Shown in pieces: positions 9,329 through 16,721 of a DNA stretch of 64,000 nucleotides. The translations under genes were made by a program, and so were the position numbers. The stretch comes from Halorientalis sp. LT38 (GTDB taxonomy: Archaea; Halobacteriota; Halobacteria; Halobacteriales; Haloarculaceae), in assembly GCF_037031225.1 (NCBI RefSeq), contig NZ_JAYEZN010000001.1:2232001-2296000 (forward strand). Reading direction: 5' to 3'. Within the stretch, counting starts at the first letter, position 1; each line of letters opens with the position of its first letter. The notes beneath the pieces are model-generated. The model saw only the letters and a program-made list of their open reading frames with translations, did not search any database and was not told the origin of the DNA.

Positions 9329-11107
9329 CTAGCACCGCTCCGACGAGGTGGCGTCCGACACCGATTCGGACGATCCGGCTGCGTCGCCGCCGAGCGTCAC
9401 GCCCGTGAACTCGACGCGCGCCCCGCCGGCGTCCTCGCACTCGGTGACGGTCGTCGTCCAGCCGTGGGCCTCGGCCATCGTCTCGACGATGGCCAGCCCC
9501 AGTCCCGTCCCGTCGTCGCGTTCGCTGACCCCGTACTCGAGCACCGCGTCCCGATCCTCGGGCCGGATGCCGGGGCCGTCGTCCGCGACGAAAAAGCCCG
9601 CTCGCCCGTCGGTGAGCGGCCCGACGGTCACCGTGACGTCGTCCGATCCGTGCTGGACCGAGTTCCGGAAGCAGTTCTCGAAGACGGTGAGCAGGCGACT
9701 GCGCTCGGCCGTGAGGGTCACAGAGTCCGCCACCGCCAGCGAGCCGGTGCCGGTGTCGACGTTCGCCCACGCCGCCCGCGCGGCCGCGTCGAGATCGACC
9801 TGTTCGGTGTCGTCCTCGGAGACTTCGGCGCCGCCGCGAGCGATCGCGAGGAGGTCGTCGATGATGGTCTCCATCCGCTCGTTGGCCCCCTGGATCTTCC
9901 GGGCGTGTTCGCGGACGCGTTCGGGGTCGTGGCCGTCGGCCACGTCGTCTTCGATCAGTTCGGCGCGCATGTTCGAGACGGAGAGGGGGTTGCGCAGGTC
10001 GTGGGAGACGGTGCTGGCGAAGCGGTCGAGGCGTTCGTTCTGTCGCTCGAGTTCCTGCCGGTACTCCTCGCGGTCGGTGATGTCGCGCAGGTGGACCGCG
10101 TAGCCGACCGGTTCGGTCGCCGCCGGGTCGCCCTCGATCCGCGAGAGGACCGCCGAGTAGTGGCGGCTGGTCCCGCCGACGTCGAGGGTCACCTCGGCGA
10201 CCGTCTCCGCCTCACGGTCGTCGAAGGCGACCTGTTCGTTCAGGCTCGGGAAGGCGGACGCGAAGGGCTGGCCGACGGCCTCGTCGACGGCCGGAAACAG
10301 CTGGGCGGCCGCCCCGTTGTAGTCCGCGACCCGTCGACCGGCGTCGAGGACGACGACCGGGTCCTCCAGGCGCTCGATGAGCCTGTTCCGGGCCACCGGC
10401 TCGAAGTCGAGCAGGTCGTACCAGAAGACCGCGGCCGTCCCCGCAAGCGCCAGCGGCAGGACGCCGAGGCTGGCGTGGTCGAAGCCCGCGACGGGGAGGG
10501 CGTCGACGATGGAGAGGGCGTTCAGGCCGACGATGAGGCTCACGGCGATCGAGAGCAGGATAATCCGGACGCGCGTCCCCCGGCGCGTCGACGCCAGGAA
10601 GACGGTGATCAGGTAGAAACTGGCGCCGACAGTCAGGTAGATGACGGCGAGGACGGCGAAATAGGCGAGGCCCCGTTCGTTGCTGACGAAGGTGAACGGC
10701 TCCGTGAACCGGGGCGTCGCCCGCCACATCAGGTGGTGGAGCGGGTTCGTCAGGGTCAACCCGACGTACGCGAGGCCGGTGCCGGCGAGTGCGGCCTGCA
10801 CCCAGCGGCGCCGGTGGAGGGTCTTGCCCGTGTACTGGCAGGCGAACACGAACCAGAGGGCGGCGTCGAGGAGGCCGAAGCCCAGTTCCAGCCTGACGAT
10901 GGTCTCCATCACGAGCCAGTTCGACGTGGCGACGTGCAGGGCCACGCTCAGCGACCACGCGACCGAGGTCGCGAGGATCATGACGAACGTCTTCGACCCG
11001 CGGACGCCCTGAATCGTGTACACCCAGTAGGCGACGCCGACGCTCGTGACCGACGCCGCGAGCAGGACCCCGGTGTAGAGGAGGCCGAGAACCGAACTGG
11101 GGGCCAT
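9329..11107 (-). CDS. Sensor histidine kinase with N-terminal 7TM domain, PAS, HisKA and HATPase
   Basis: A 592-residue membrane-bound kinase. About seven hydrophobic helices occupy residues 1-225, as in the HisKA_7TM sensor region. A PAS domain follows (about 235-345). The dimerisation domain has the H-box RFASTVSHDLRNPL (phosphoacceptor His near 367). The HATPase domain has the N-box FENCFRNSVQHG, the G1 box DDGPGI, and GTGLGLAIVETMAEAHGW. The signal sensed is unknown. No response regulator is adjacent, as is usual for haloarchaeal orphan kinases. It is divergent from the GNAT gene over 56 bp. The last residues before the stop are Ser/Asp-rich. Confidence 0.88.
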   Translation of the reverse strand: MAPSSVLGLLYTGVLLAASVTSVGVAYWVYTIQGVRGSKTFVMILATSVAWSLSVALHVATSNWLVMETIVRLELGFGLLDAALWFVFACQYTGKTLHRRRWVQAALAGTGLAYVGLTLTNPLHHLMWRATPRFTEPFTFVSNERGLAYFAVLAVIYLTVGASFYLITVFLASTRRGTRVRIILLSIAVSLIVGLNALSIVDALPVAGFDHASLGVLPLALAGTAAVFWYDLLDFEPVARNRLIERLEDPVVVLDAGRRVADYNGAAAQLFPAVDEAVGQPFASAFPSLNEQVAFDDREAETVAEVTLDVGGTSRHYSAVLSRIEGDPAATEPVGYAVHLRDITDREEYRQELERQNERLDRFASTVSHDLRNPLSVSNMRAELIEDDVADGHDPERVREHARKIQGANERMETIIDDLLAIARGGAEVSEDDTEQVDLDAAARAAWANVDTGTGSLAVADSVTLTAERSRLLTVFENCFRNSVQHGSDDVTVTVGPLTDGRAGFFVADDGPGIRPEDRDAVLEYGVSERDDGTGLGLAIVETMAEAHGWTTTVTECEDAGGARVEFTGVTLGGDAAGSSESVSDATSSERC

Positions 11108-11119
11108 TCAGTTACCGTC

Positions 11120-11145
11120 TCGGGTCGGCATCTATATGCCTTTAC
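11120..11145. promoter_or_regulatory. Shared AT-rich divergent promoter region, kinase / GNAT
   Basis: The 56-bp gap between the two divergent start codons contains the only A/T-rich patch nearby (CATCTATATGCCTTTACA). It could supply TATA elements in both directions: about 15-30 bp before the kinase ATG at 11107 and 20-40 bp before the GNAT ATG at 11164. The orientation of each element is inferred from position only. Confidence 0.4.
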
Positions 11146-11163
11146 ACCGTTTCGGCGAGCACG

Positions 11164-11529
11164 ATGCGGGTCCGCGACGCGACGCCCGAGGACGTCCCCG
11201 CGGTCGCGACCGTCGTCGACGCCGGCGGCCTCGCGCTGTCCCACGACGCACTGGTCGACGCCGTCGACGCCGACGCCGTCCTCGTCGCGGTGACGGAGGG
11301 GCGAATCCTCGGGGCACTGGTGCTCGAGGGTGACGCCATCGAGGCTATCGCGGTCCGGCCCGGCCGCCGGGATCAGGGGATCGGGACGGCGCTGGTCGCG
11401 GCCGCCGCCGACCGCCGCGAGCGACTCGTCGCCGAGTTCGACTCCCGGGTCCGGCCGTTCTGGGCGTCGCTGGGATTCGCGATCGAACCCGCCGCCGACC
11501 CCGGTCGGCTCCGGGGCGTCCGGACGTAA
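11164..11529 (+). CDS. GNAT-family N-acetyltransferase
   Basis: A short (121-residue) GNAT acetyltransferase expected to use acetyl-CoA. The fold signature is present: MRVRDATPEDVPAV at the N-terminus, strand IEAIAVRPGRRDQGIGTALVAAA with the pyrophosphate-binding R/Q-x-x-G-x-G/A loop, and the C-terminal RPFWASLGFAI. Substrate unknown. Its stop codon abuts the stop codon of the convergent gene at 11530 with no intervening bases. Confidence 0.85.
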   Translation: MRVRDATPEDVPAVATVVDAGGLALSHDALVDAVDADAVLVAVTEGRILGALVLEGDAIEAIAVRPGRRDQGIGTALVAAAADRRERLVAEFDSRVRPFWASLGFAIEPAADPGRLRGVRT

Positions 11530-12402
11530 CTAGCCCTCCAGCGGCCGGACGGTCGACAGCAGGCGGTCGAGGAGCCGGTCGTGGCGATAGTCGAGTTCTC
11601 CCGTCTGCTCGTCGTAGGCGACGGCGCCGGCGTCGACCAGCTTCGGGAGGTGCGTGTGGACGAGCGCGATCTCGATTCGATCCGGCGGCCGTCCGGCCAC
11701 GCCGTCCAGGTTCGCGAGATAGGCCGCCGCCTCCTCGACCGGGACCGTCCCGTCGGTCCCCGCGAGGTAGGCGAGCAACTCCCGGCGAGTCCGGTGTGAG
11801 AACACGTCGAGCGCCGCGTCGACGGTCTCGGGTGCGATCTGGTCGGCGAACCGCTGGATGCGACCGGCGTCCGGTTCGAAGCCGGTTCGCCCGGTCCTGA
11901 CCGCCAGTTCGAACTCGGCCCACTGGGCGAGCAGTTCGACGAGCCCTACCTCGCACGCCGTCAGCGGCTCGTCTAGCGGCTCCGAGCCGCCGAAACAGAG
12001 CGTCCCGCACCGTTCCCCGTCGAGTTCGACCGTCGAGCCCACGTAACTCTCCAGCCCGAACCGCTCGTACGCCGGATCGTCGCGCCATTCCTCGGCATTG
12101 GCGTCGGTGACTGTCATCGTCCCGCCGTCGGTCTCGATCGTCCGCCGGCAGTACGACTCCGAGAGCGGGACCGTCTCGCCCTCCCGCAGGTCGCCCGCCG
12201 AGCCGACCGCGAGCACGATCTCCTGGGTGTCGGCCACCGGATCGATGTGGGTCAGGAACCCACAGGGCAGATCGACGTGGTCGCACCCCCGCGCCAGCGC
12301 GGCGGCTACCCGCTGGACGAACGCCGCGTCCGGATTCAGGACCACGTCGGACAGGTCGAACAACTGTGACAGCTGCTCGGTCGCCTGCGAATCGACCCCC
12401 AT
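11530..12402 (-). CDS. GAF-like sensor with C-terminal winged-helix domain
   Basis: A 290-residue soluble regulator. Residues about 20-165 look like a GAF domain (a haloarchaeal variant with PCGFLTHID, ETVPLSESYCRRTIE, and FGLESYVGSTVELDGERCGTLCFGG). Residues about 195-285 form a winged-helix domain of the haloarchaeal DUF7344 kind (DALDVFSHRTRRELLAYLAG ... HTHLPKLVDAGAVAYDEQTG). The pattern suggests a DNA-binding regulator responding to a small ligand or to light/redox through GAF. The Cys residues (Cys54 region and CRR) could be sensor residues, but that is speculation. No target operon is evident. Confidence 0.75.
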   Translation of the reverse strand: MGVDSQATEQLSQLFDLSDVVLNPDAAFVQRVAAALARGCDHVDLPCGFLTHIDPVADTQEIVLAVGSAGDLREGETVPLSESYCRRTIETDGGTMTVTDANAEEWRDDPAYERFGLESYVGSTVELDGERCGTLCFGGSEPLDEPLTACEVGLVELLAQWAEFELAVRTGRTGFEPDAGRIQRFADQIAPETVDAALDVFSHRTRRELLAYLAGTDGTVPVEEAAAYLANLDGVAGRPPDRIEIALVHTHLPKLVDAGAVAYDEQTGELDYRHDRLLDRLLSTVRPLEG

Positions 12403-12498
12403 AGAGGGTAGTATTAGCCAGTCGTTTCCTTAGCTCTTTGGCTGATTCGCTGGGTAAGGGCGGCTTAGGCGCCGGAATAGACAGTTTCGATATCTGAC

Positions 12499-13875
12499 TC
12501 AGACGAGTGGTTCGACCAGGTCGCGCCCGGCCGCGAGCAGTTCGGCGACCCGCTCGTCGCTGGTCGCCTCGGCGTACACCCGGAGTTTCGGCTCGGTGCC
12601 GCTGGGCCGGACCAGCAACCACGCGCCGTCCGCGAGGAAGATCTTGAACCCGTCGACGTCGTTGACGCGGTCGACGGCCGAACCCGCGATCTCGTCGGGG
12701 AGCGCCCCGTCGAGGTCGGCCACGACCGCGGCCTTCCGGTCGTCCGGGCAGTCCACGCTAACCCGGTCCTGGTGGACCTCGCCGTGTGCGGCTTCGAGCT
12801 CCGACACGCGCTCGTCGAGCGGGCGAGCGACGCTGGCCGCCGCGGTCAGCAGCGCCAGGGTGACGCCGTCCTTGTTGCGGAGGTGGCCGCGGACGCCGAA
12901 CCCGCCGCTCTCCTCGCCGCCCATCAGGGCGTCGGTCTCGCCCATCGCCGCGGCGACGTGTTTGAACCCGACCGGCGTCTCGGCGACACTCTCGTTGTGG
13001 GCTTCGGCCACCCGGTCGACGATGGCGCTCGTCGAGACCGTCCGGACCGCCGGCCCGGACCGGGACTCGAGCAGGTAGTCGTAGACGGCGGCGAAGAAGA
13101 GCGAGGGGTCCAGAAAGCCGCGGTCGGGCGTGACGACGCCGATCCGGTCGGCGTCGCCGTCGTTGGCGATGCCCAGGTCGGCGTCCCCGGACTGGACGCG
13201 CTCGATCAAGGCGTCGAGTTTCTCGGCGCTCGGTTCGGGCGACTCGCCCCCGAACTCGGGGTCGGTCTCACAGCGCAGGCGCTCGACGTCGGCCCCGGCG
13301 GCCTCGAGCAGCCGGTCGGTCACGTCGCGGCCGCTGCCGTGCATCGCGTCGTAGGCCACCGTCAGCCCGTCGAGGTCGGCGTCCGCGAACGCCAGGGCGT
13401 GTTCGACGTAGGGGCCGACGAAGTCCGTCTCCGTGACCGCGCCGTGCTCGCTCTCGGGCAGCGGGTCGGGTTCGGCCAGGTTCGCCTCGATGCGGTCGGT
13501 GACGTCTGCGGTCGCGGGCGCCCCGTCGTCGGGGACGAACTTGACGCCGTTGTACTCCGGCGGGTTGTGCGAGGCCGTCACGACGAGCGCGCCGGCCAGG
13601 TCGCGGTCCGTGACCGTCCAGGCGGTGACCGGCGTGGGGCAGTCCCGCTCGGGGAGCATGACGTCGAACCCGTTGGCACAGAGCACGCGGGCGAGTTCCT
13701 CGGCGAATCCCCGGGAGTGTTCGCGCGCGTCGTAGCCGATGGCGACGGTTTCGCCGCCTCTCCCGTCCTCGCGAAGGACCGCGGCGACGCCCTGCCCCAC
13801 CATCCGGACGCGGCGGTCGGTGAACGTGTCCAGGGTCGCCCGCCACCCGTCCGTCCCGAACGAAATCTCGTCCAT
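12499..13875 (-). CDS. Phosphohexomutase (phosphoglucomutase/phosphomannomutase family)
   Basis: A 458-residue alpha-D-phosphohexomutase that moves phosphate between C1 and C6 of a hexose phosphate. All four signature loops are present: the phosphoserine loop TASHNPPEYNG (Ser102), the metal loop NDGDADRIG (about 238-246), the sugar loop GGEESGGFG, and the phosphate loop RPSGTEPKLRVY. Its sugar loop GEESGG is of the PGM/PMM type, whereas the paralogue at 16.7 kb has GEPSGA. It probably handles glucose- or mannose-phosphate for glycan synthesis. The start ATG at 13875 gives MDEISFGTDGWRA, the normal N-terminus. Confidence 0.92.
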   Translation of the reverse strand: MDEISFGTDGWRATLDTFTDRRVRMVGQGVAAVLREDGRGGETVAIGYDAREHSRGFAEELARVLCANGFDVMLPERDCPTPVTAWTVTDRDLAGALVVTASHNPPEYNGVKFVPDDGAPATADVTDRIEANLAEPDPLPESEHGAVTETDFVGPYVEHALAFADADLDGLTVAYDAMHGSGRDVTDRLLEAAGADVERLRCETDPEFGGESPEPSAEKLDALIERVQSGDADLGIANDGDADRIGVVTPDRGFLDPSLFFAAVYDYLLESRSGPAVRTVSTSAIVDRVAEAHNESVAETPVGFKHVAAAMGETDALMGGEESGGFGVRGHLRNKDGVTLALLTAAASVARPLDERVSELEAAHGEVHQDRVSVDCPDDRKAAVVADLDGALPDEIAGSAVDRVNDVDGFKIFLADGAWLLVRPSGTEPKLRVYAEATSDERVAELLAAGRDLVEPLV

Positions 13876-13984
13876 ACGGGGTCTCGCGCTCCCCCGTGCA
13901 AAAAGCTCCGGTCCCCGACAATCCCGACGGGGTTCTCACCGGCCCGATCCGTCAGCGTCCGCGCGAGCGAAGCGAGTGCGGGCT

Positions 13985-14011
13985 CGACTGACGAACAAAG
14001 TGAGTCAGTCG
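13985..14011. terminator. Perfect inverted repeat at the 3' end of the GIY-YIG gene
   Basis: Arms CGACTGAC (13985-13992) and GTCAGTCG (14004-14011) flank an 11-base loop. The right arm overlaps the stop codon of the GIY-YIG gene. It could end its transcript before the mutase gene downstream. No T-run follows, so a terminator role is tentative. Confidence 0.35.
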
Positions 14012-14250
14012 GCGATCAGCCGCTCTTTCGCCGGTCGCGAGCGCGCCTTGATCTCGTGTTCGCGCGACATCGCGGCCGACCGGGAGTCGAAGGCCTCGAC
14101 GTGGACCAGTTCGACCGGCGTGCGACCGCGGGTGTACTTCGCGCCCTCGCCGGCGTCGTGTTCGGCGACGCGGCGGTCCACGTCGGTGGTGTACCCGGTG
14201 TAGAGGGTGTCGTCGGCACAGCGCAGCACGTAGACGTAGTGGTCCGACAC
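14005..14250 (-). CDS. GIY-YIG endonuclease-domain protein
   Basis: An 81-residue single-domain GIY-YIG protein (YhbQ/UPF0213 type). [26 protein letters not shown] gives the YVL...YTG pair in the GIY-YIG position and the catalytic Arg. [26 protein letters not shown] (with the metal-binding Glu) and the C-terminal RLI follow. Such proteins are presumed nucleases, but most are uncharacterised. The family length is about 80-100 residues, so this copy is complete. It lies upstream of the phosphohexomutase with about 130 bp between. Confidence 0.88.
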   Translation of the reverse strand: MSDHYVYVLRCADDTLYTGYTTDVDRRVAEHDAGEGAKYTRGRTPVELVHVEAFDSRSAAMSREHEIKARSRPAKERLIAD

Positions 14251-14402
14251 GGGTGCGAAGAGCGACCGGCGGACAGTGAACGTTACGCCCGACGGCGCGG
14301 CCGCTGGGGAAGCATGGGGTGGCGTCCGGCCGGTCGCCGGACCAGCGTCAGGAGGGGGCTTCGCGTGGTGACTCCACCGCGGTGGGGGTGGCTACGGTGC
14401 CG

Positions 14403-14552
14403 TCACGCCTGGTGGGCGCGCTCGCGTGCGACCTCGGCGATGCCAGCGTTCGCCGAGCAGCTCGGACACGCGTGGACGCGGCCGAACTCGTCGCCGAATA
14501 CCCGTGCGAACTGGTCGGACACGTGCGCGCCGCAGTGGTTGCACTCTGTCAT
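14403..14552 (-). CDS. Small zinc-ribbon protein (DUF7563-like)
   Basis: A 49-residue protein, MTECNHCGAHVS...VHACPSCSANAG..., with two CxxC pairs (C4/C7 and C29/C32) forming a zinc ribbon. A near paralogue is encoded at 18.1 kb. Proteins of this type are conserved across haloarchaea and their function is not known to me. They may bind nucleic acid or protein. The start is the ATG at 14552. The longer frame upstream has no zinc-ribbon homology. Confidence 0.75.
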   Translation of the reverse strand: MTECNHCGAHVSDQFARVFGDEFGRVHACPSCSANAGIAEVARERAHQA

Positions 14553-14670
14553 TCGTCGGTGCCGACAGCCAGCGACTGCCGACAACTCGCATAGGAGGTG
14601 GGCGGATAAAGCGTCGATACCAAACCAGTCAGGTATCCCGCGGCGGCCGCCACGAACCGGCCGGAGCGGG

Positions 14671-15432
14671 CTACTCGGAGCGGGCAGCGTCGACGGCACG
14701 GGCCACCAGTCCGGCCTGTGCCCCGGCGGTGAACCCCGCGTCGACGTTGACGACGGTCAGCGCGGTACAGGACTGGAGCATACCGTCGAGCGCCGCCTCG
14801 CCCGCGCCGGCGTGGCCGTAGCCCGTCGAGACGGGGAGGCCGATCACCGGCGTATCCACGAGGCCGGCGACGACCGTCGGGAGCGCCCCCTCGCGGCCGG
14901 CCGCGACGATCAGGAGGTCGTGCTCGCGCAGGTCGGGGAGGCGGTCCAGCAGCCGGGCGATGCCGGCCACGCCCACGTCGTCGACCCGTTCGACCGTGGC
15001 GCCCATCTCCCGGGCGATGACCGCCGCCTCACCGGCCGCCTCGGCGTCGGACGTGCCGGCGGTGACGACGCCGACCGTGGCGTCGAGGTCGGGGCCGTCG
15101 TACCCCGGCTCGCGGGCCACCAGCACGCGGGCGCGTTCGTGGTAGGTGTCTTCTGCGTCGTGATCGGCCAGTCGGTCCCTGACGGTCGCCAGGGCCTCGG
15201 GGTCGAGCCGGGTCGCGATGGCCCGGCCGGTGGTCTCCAGGGCCGTCGCCGCGAGGTCGGCGACCTCCGCCGGCGTCTTTCCGTCGGCCAGGACCGCCTC
15301 CGGGACTCCCGAGCGGGTCTCCCTGGCGGCGTCGAACCGCCCGGCCTCGCCGGTCGCGTAGCCGGCCAGTTCCGCCTCCGCCTCGGCGGGGCTGACCTCC
15401 CCCGCCGCGACGGCGTCGAGCAACTCGCGCAT
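14671..15432 (-). CDS. larB: LarB-type nickel-pincer cofactor biosynthesis carboxylase
   Basis: A 253-residue PurE-like protein of the LarB family (pyridinium-3,5-biscarboxylate mononucleotide synthase). In bacteria it carboxylates and hydrolyses nicotinic acid adenine dinucleotide in the first step of nickel-pincer nucleotide synthesis. Visible landmarks are VPEAVLADGKTPAEV, the PurE-like TAGTSDAEAAGEAAV, GREGALPTVVAGL, VIGLPVSTGYG, and the LarB-specific C-terminus NVDAGFTAGAQAGLVAR. I chose the ATG at 15432 (MRELLDAVAAG), although the open frame extends much further upstream. larE lies 11.5 kb away on the other strand. larC is not in the window. Confidence 0.88.
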   Translation of the reverse strand: MRELLDAVAAGEVSPAEAEAELAGYATGEAGRFDAARETRSGVPEAVLADGKTPAEVADLAATALETTGRAIATRLDPEALATVRDRLADHDAEDTYHERARVLVAREPGYDGPDLDATVGVVTAGTSDAEAAGEAAVIAREMGATVERVDDVGVAGIARLLDRLPDLREHDLLIVAAGREGALPTVVAGLVDTPVIGLPVSTGYGHAGAGEAALDGMLQSCTALTVVNVDAGFTAGAQAGLVARAVDAARSE

Positions 15433-15584
15433 ACCACCCCTCGACGCTCGATGCACTCCTACCCATCGACTCCAGAATAGTTGGCATTCCAACACATATT
15501 CTAACGGACCAAAGCGCGCGCGAGAGTCCCGTTGCGGGGTGTAGGCGACCGAATCGGGATGTCTGACGCGACCGGCGGGCGCGA

Positions 15585-15617
15585 GGGTATATAAACCGGC
15601 CAGTGGATTTATAAATG
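15585..15617 (+). promoter_or_regulatory. Two upstream TATA-like boxes before the DUF1931 gene
   Basis: GGGTATATAAACC (15585-15597) and TTTATAAA (15608-15615) stand out in GC-rich DNA about 100-125 bp before the DUF1931 start. They are in addition to the proximal box at 15680. They could give alternative or longer transcripts. The first is also TATA-like on the minus strand and might serve larB with a leader of about 130 bases. This 280-bp gap between larB and the DUF1931 gene holds nothing else I can support. Confidence 0.45.
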
Positions 15618-15676
15618 GCCCCCCGCGAGACCGCCTCAGACCCCCGTGAATACCGGCGAGAAACCGCACGGACAGG

Positions 15677-15690
15677 AAAGTATTTAAACA
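15677..15690 (+). promoter_or_regulatory. Proximal TATA box of the DUF1931 gene
   Basis: AAAGTATTTAAACA is an excellent haloarchaeal TATA element centred about 30 bp before the ATG at 15713. It predicts a leader of only a few bases. Confidence 0.65.
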
Positions 15691-15712
15691 ACCCTCTGGA
15701 AAGGCGGCCTGT

Positions 15713-15880
15713 ATGGCAGACCTGATCGTCAAAGCCGCCGTGAAGGAAGCGCTCGATGACATGAACGTCGCATCTGACTTCTACGACGCACTCGACGACG
15801 AAGTCGAAGAACTGCTCGAGGACGCCGCGCGTCGTGCCGAGGAGAACGACCGCAAGACCGTCCAGCCGCGCGACCTCTGA
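15713..15880 (+). CDS. Small histone-fold-like protein (DUF1931)
   Basis: A 55-residue acidic helical protein, MADLIVKAAVKEALDD...LLEDAARRAEENDRKTVQPRDL. The last half matches the histone-fold pattern of a long helix followed by a short RKTVQPRDL strand-loop. It is a known small archaeal family (DUF1931). Whether it binds DNA is uncertain, since the halophilic version is strongly acidic. It has a strong proximal TATA box, lies alone, and is followed 21 bases later by a T6 run. Codon use includes several A-ending codons (GCA, GAA) that are less common in neighbours, which is usual for highly expressed small genes. Confidence 0.85.
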   Translation: MADLIVKAAVKEALDDMNVASDFYDALDDEVEELLEDAARRAEENDRKTVQPRDL

Positions 15881-15897
15881 GGCTGGGACACCATTCT

Positions 15898-15908
15898 CGT
15901 ATTTTTTA
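15898..15908 (+). terminator. T-rich terminator after the DUF1931 gene
   Basis: CGTATTTTTTAG with a run of six T begins about 20 bases after the stop codon. Archaeal transcription typically stops at such U-rich runs. Confidence 0.55.
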
Positions 15909-15942
15909 GCCCGACCAGCGACGGCGCCGATCGACGCCTCCC

Positions 15943-16629
15943 TCACTCGCCAGGCTGGCGGACCGTCACGTCGTCGTCGCTCCCGACGTGAATCTCGTCG
16001 GCCAGCCCCACGAACAGGCCGTGCTCGACCACGCCCGGGAGCGCCGAGAGATCGCTGCCCAGCGCCGCCGGGTCGTCGATCTCGCCGAAATCACAGTCGA
16101 GGACGAGGTTCCCGTTGTCGGTGACGACGGGGCCGTCCTTGCGCTCGGCCGCCCGGAGTTCCGGGTCGCCGCCGAGGTCGCCGAGTCGGTCGGCAACCGG
16201 TTCGCGGGCGTCGGGCAGGACCTCGACCGGGACGGGTGCCGAGAGCCGGTCGGTGAGCTTCGAGTCGTCGGCGACCACCAGAAATCGGTCGGCGGCCGCG
16301 TCGACGATCTTCTCGCGGGCGTGGGCCGCGCCGCCGCCCTTGATCAGGTCGCCGCCGGCCACCTGATCGGCCCCGTCGATGGCCAGGTCGGGGGTCGCCT
16401 CGTCCAGCGTCGTCAGCGGGATGCCCACGTCGCGAGCGAGGTCGCGCGACTGGTAGGAGGTCGGGATCCCCTCGATATCCAGCCCCGAGTCCACGGCCCG
16501 ACCGAGCGCCCGAATGGCGTGGGCCGCCGTGCTGCCGGTGCCGAGGCCGACCACCATCCCGTCCGCGACGGCTTCGGCGGCGGACTCGCCGGCACGTCGC
16601 TTCGCCTCGTCGCTCCCGCCGCGTTTCAT
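15943..16629 (-). CDS. rpiA: Ribose-5-phosphate isomerase A
   Basis: Interconverts ribose 5-phosphate and ribulose 5-phosphate in pentose phosphate supply. The 228 residues are normal length. Family loops are visible: [14 protein letters not shown] (phosphate binding), [22 protein letters not shown] with the catalytic region, and VVADDSKL. The start is the ATG at 16629 ([15 protein letters not shown]). Nine in-frame upstream codons are possible but not needed. It is divergent from the glmM-like gene across about 90 bp. Confidence 0.95.
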   Translation of the reverse strand: MKRGGSDEAKRRAGESAAEAVADGMVVGLGTGSTAAHAIRALGRAVDSGLDIEGIPTSYQSRDLARDVGIPLTTLDEATPDLAIDGADQVAGGDLIKGGGAAHAREKIVDAAADRFLVVADDSKLTDRLSAPVPVEVLPDAREPVADRLGDLGGDPELRAAERKDGPVVTDNGNLVLDCDFGEIDDPAALGSDLSALPGVVEHGLFVGLADEIHVGSDDDVTVRQPGE

Positions 16630-16684
16630 GGCCGAAGTGACCGCCCCGGCGGACAAAAAGCCGCGGGTTCGCCCGACATAGGAG

Positions 16685-16700
16685 GTGGATATTTTTCACG
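16685..16700 (+). promoter_or_regulatory. TATA-like element of the glmM-like gene
   Basis: GGTGGATATTTTTCACG provides an A/T core about 25-33 bp before the ATG at 16722, in the gap to the divergent rpiA gene. Confidence 0.5.
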
Positions 16701-16721
16701 GGGAGGCTCCTCGGTCCGGGT

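Noticed and set aside
13968-13984. GCGAGCGAAGCGAGTGCGGG as a mobile or regulatory repeat
   Set aside because: Such GAGCGAAGCGAG motifs are scattered between haloarchaeal genes (a relative is near 40505). Without genome counts I cannot assign a role.
15615-15725. 36-codon ORF beginning at TTTATAAATGG upstream of the DUF1931 gene
   Set aside because: It contains the proximal promoter of the next gene, overlaps its start by 13 bp, and has Arg-rich composition. I could not support coding.
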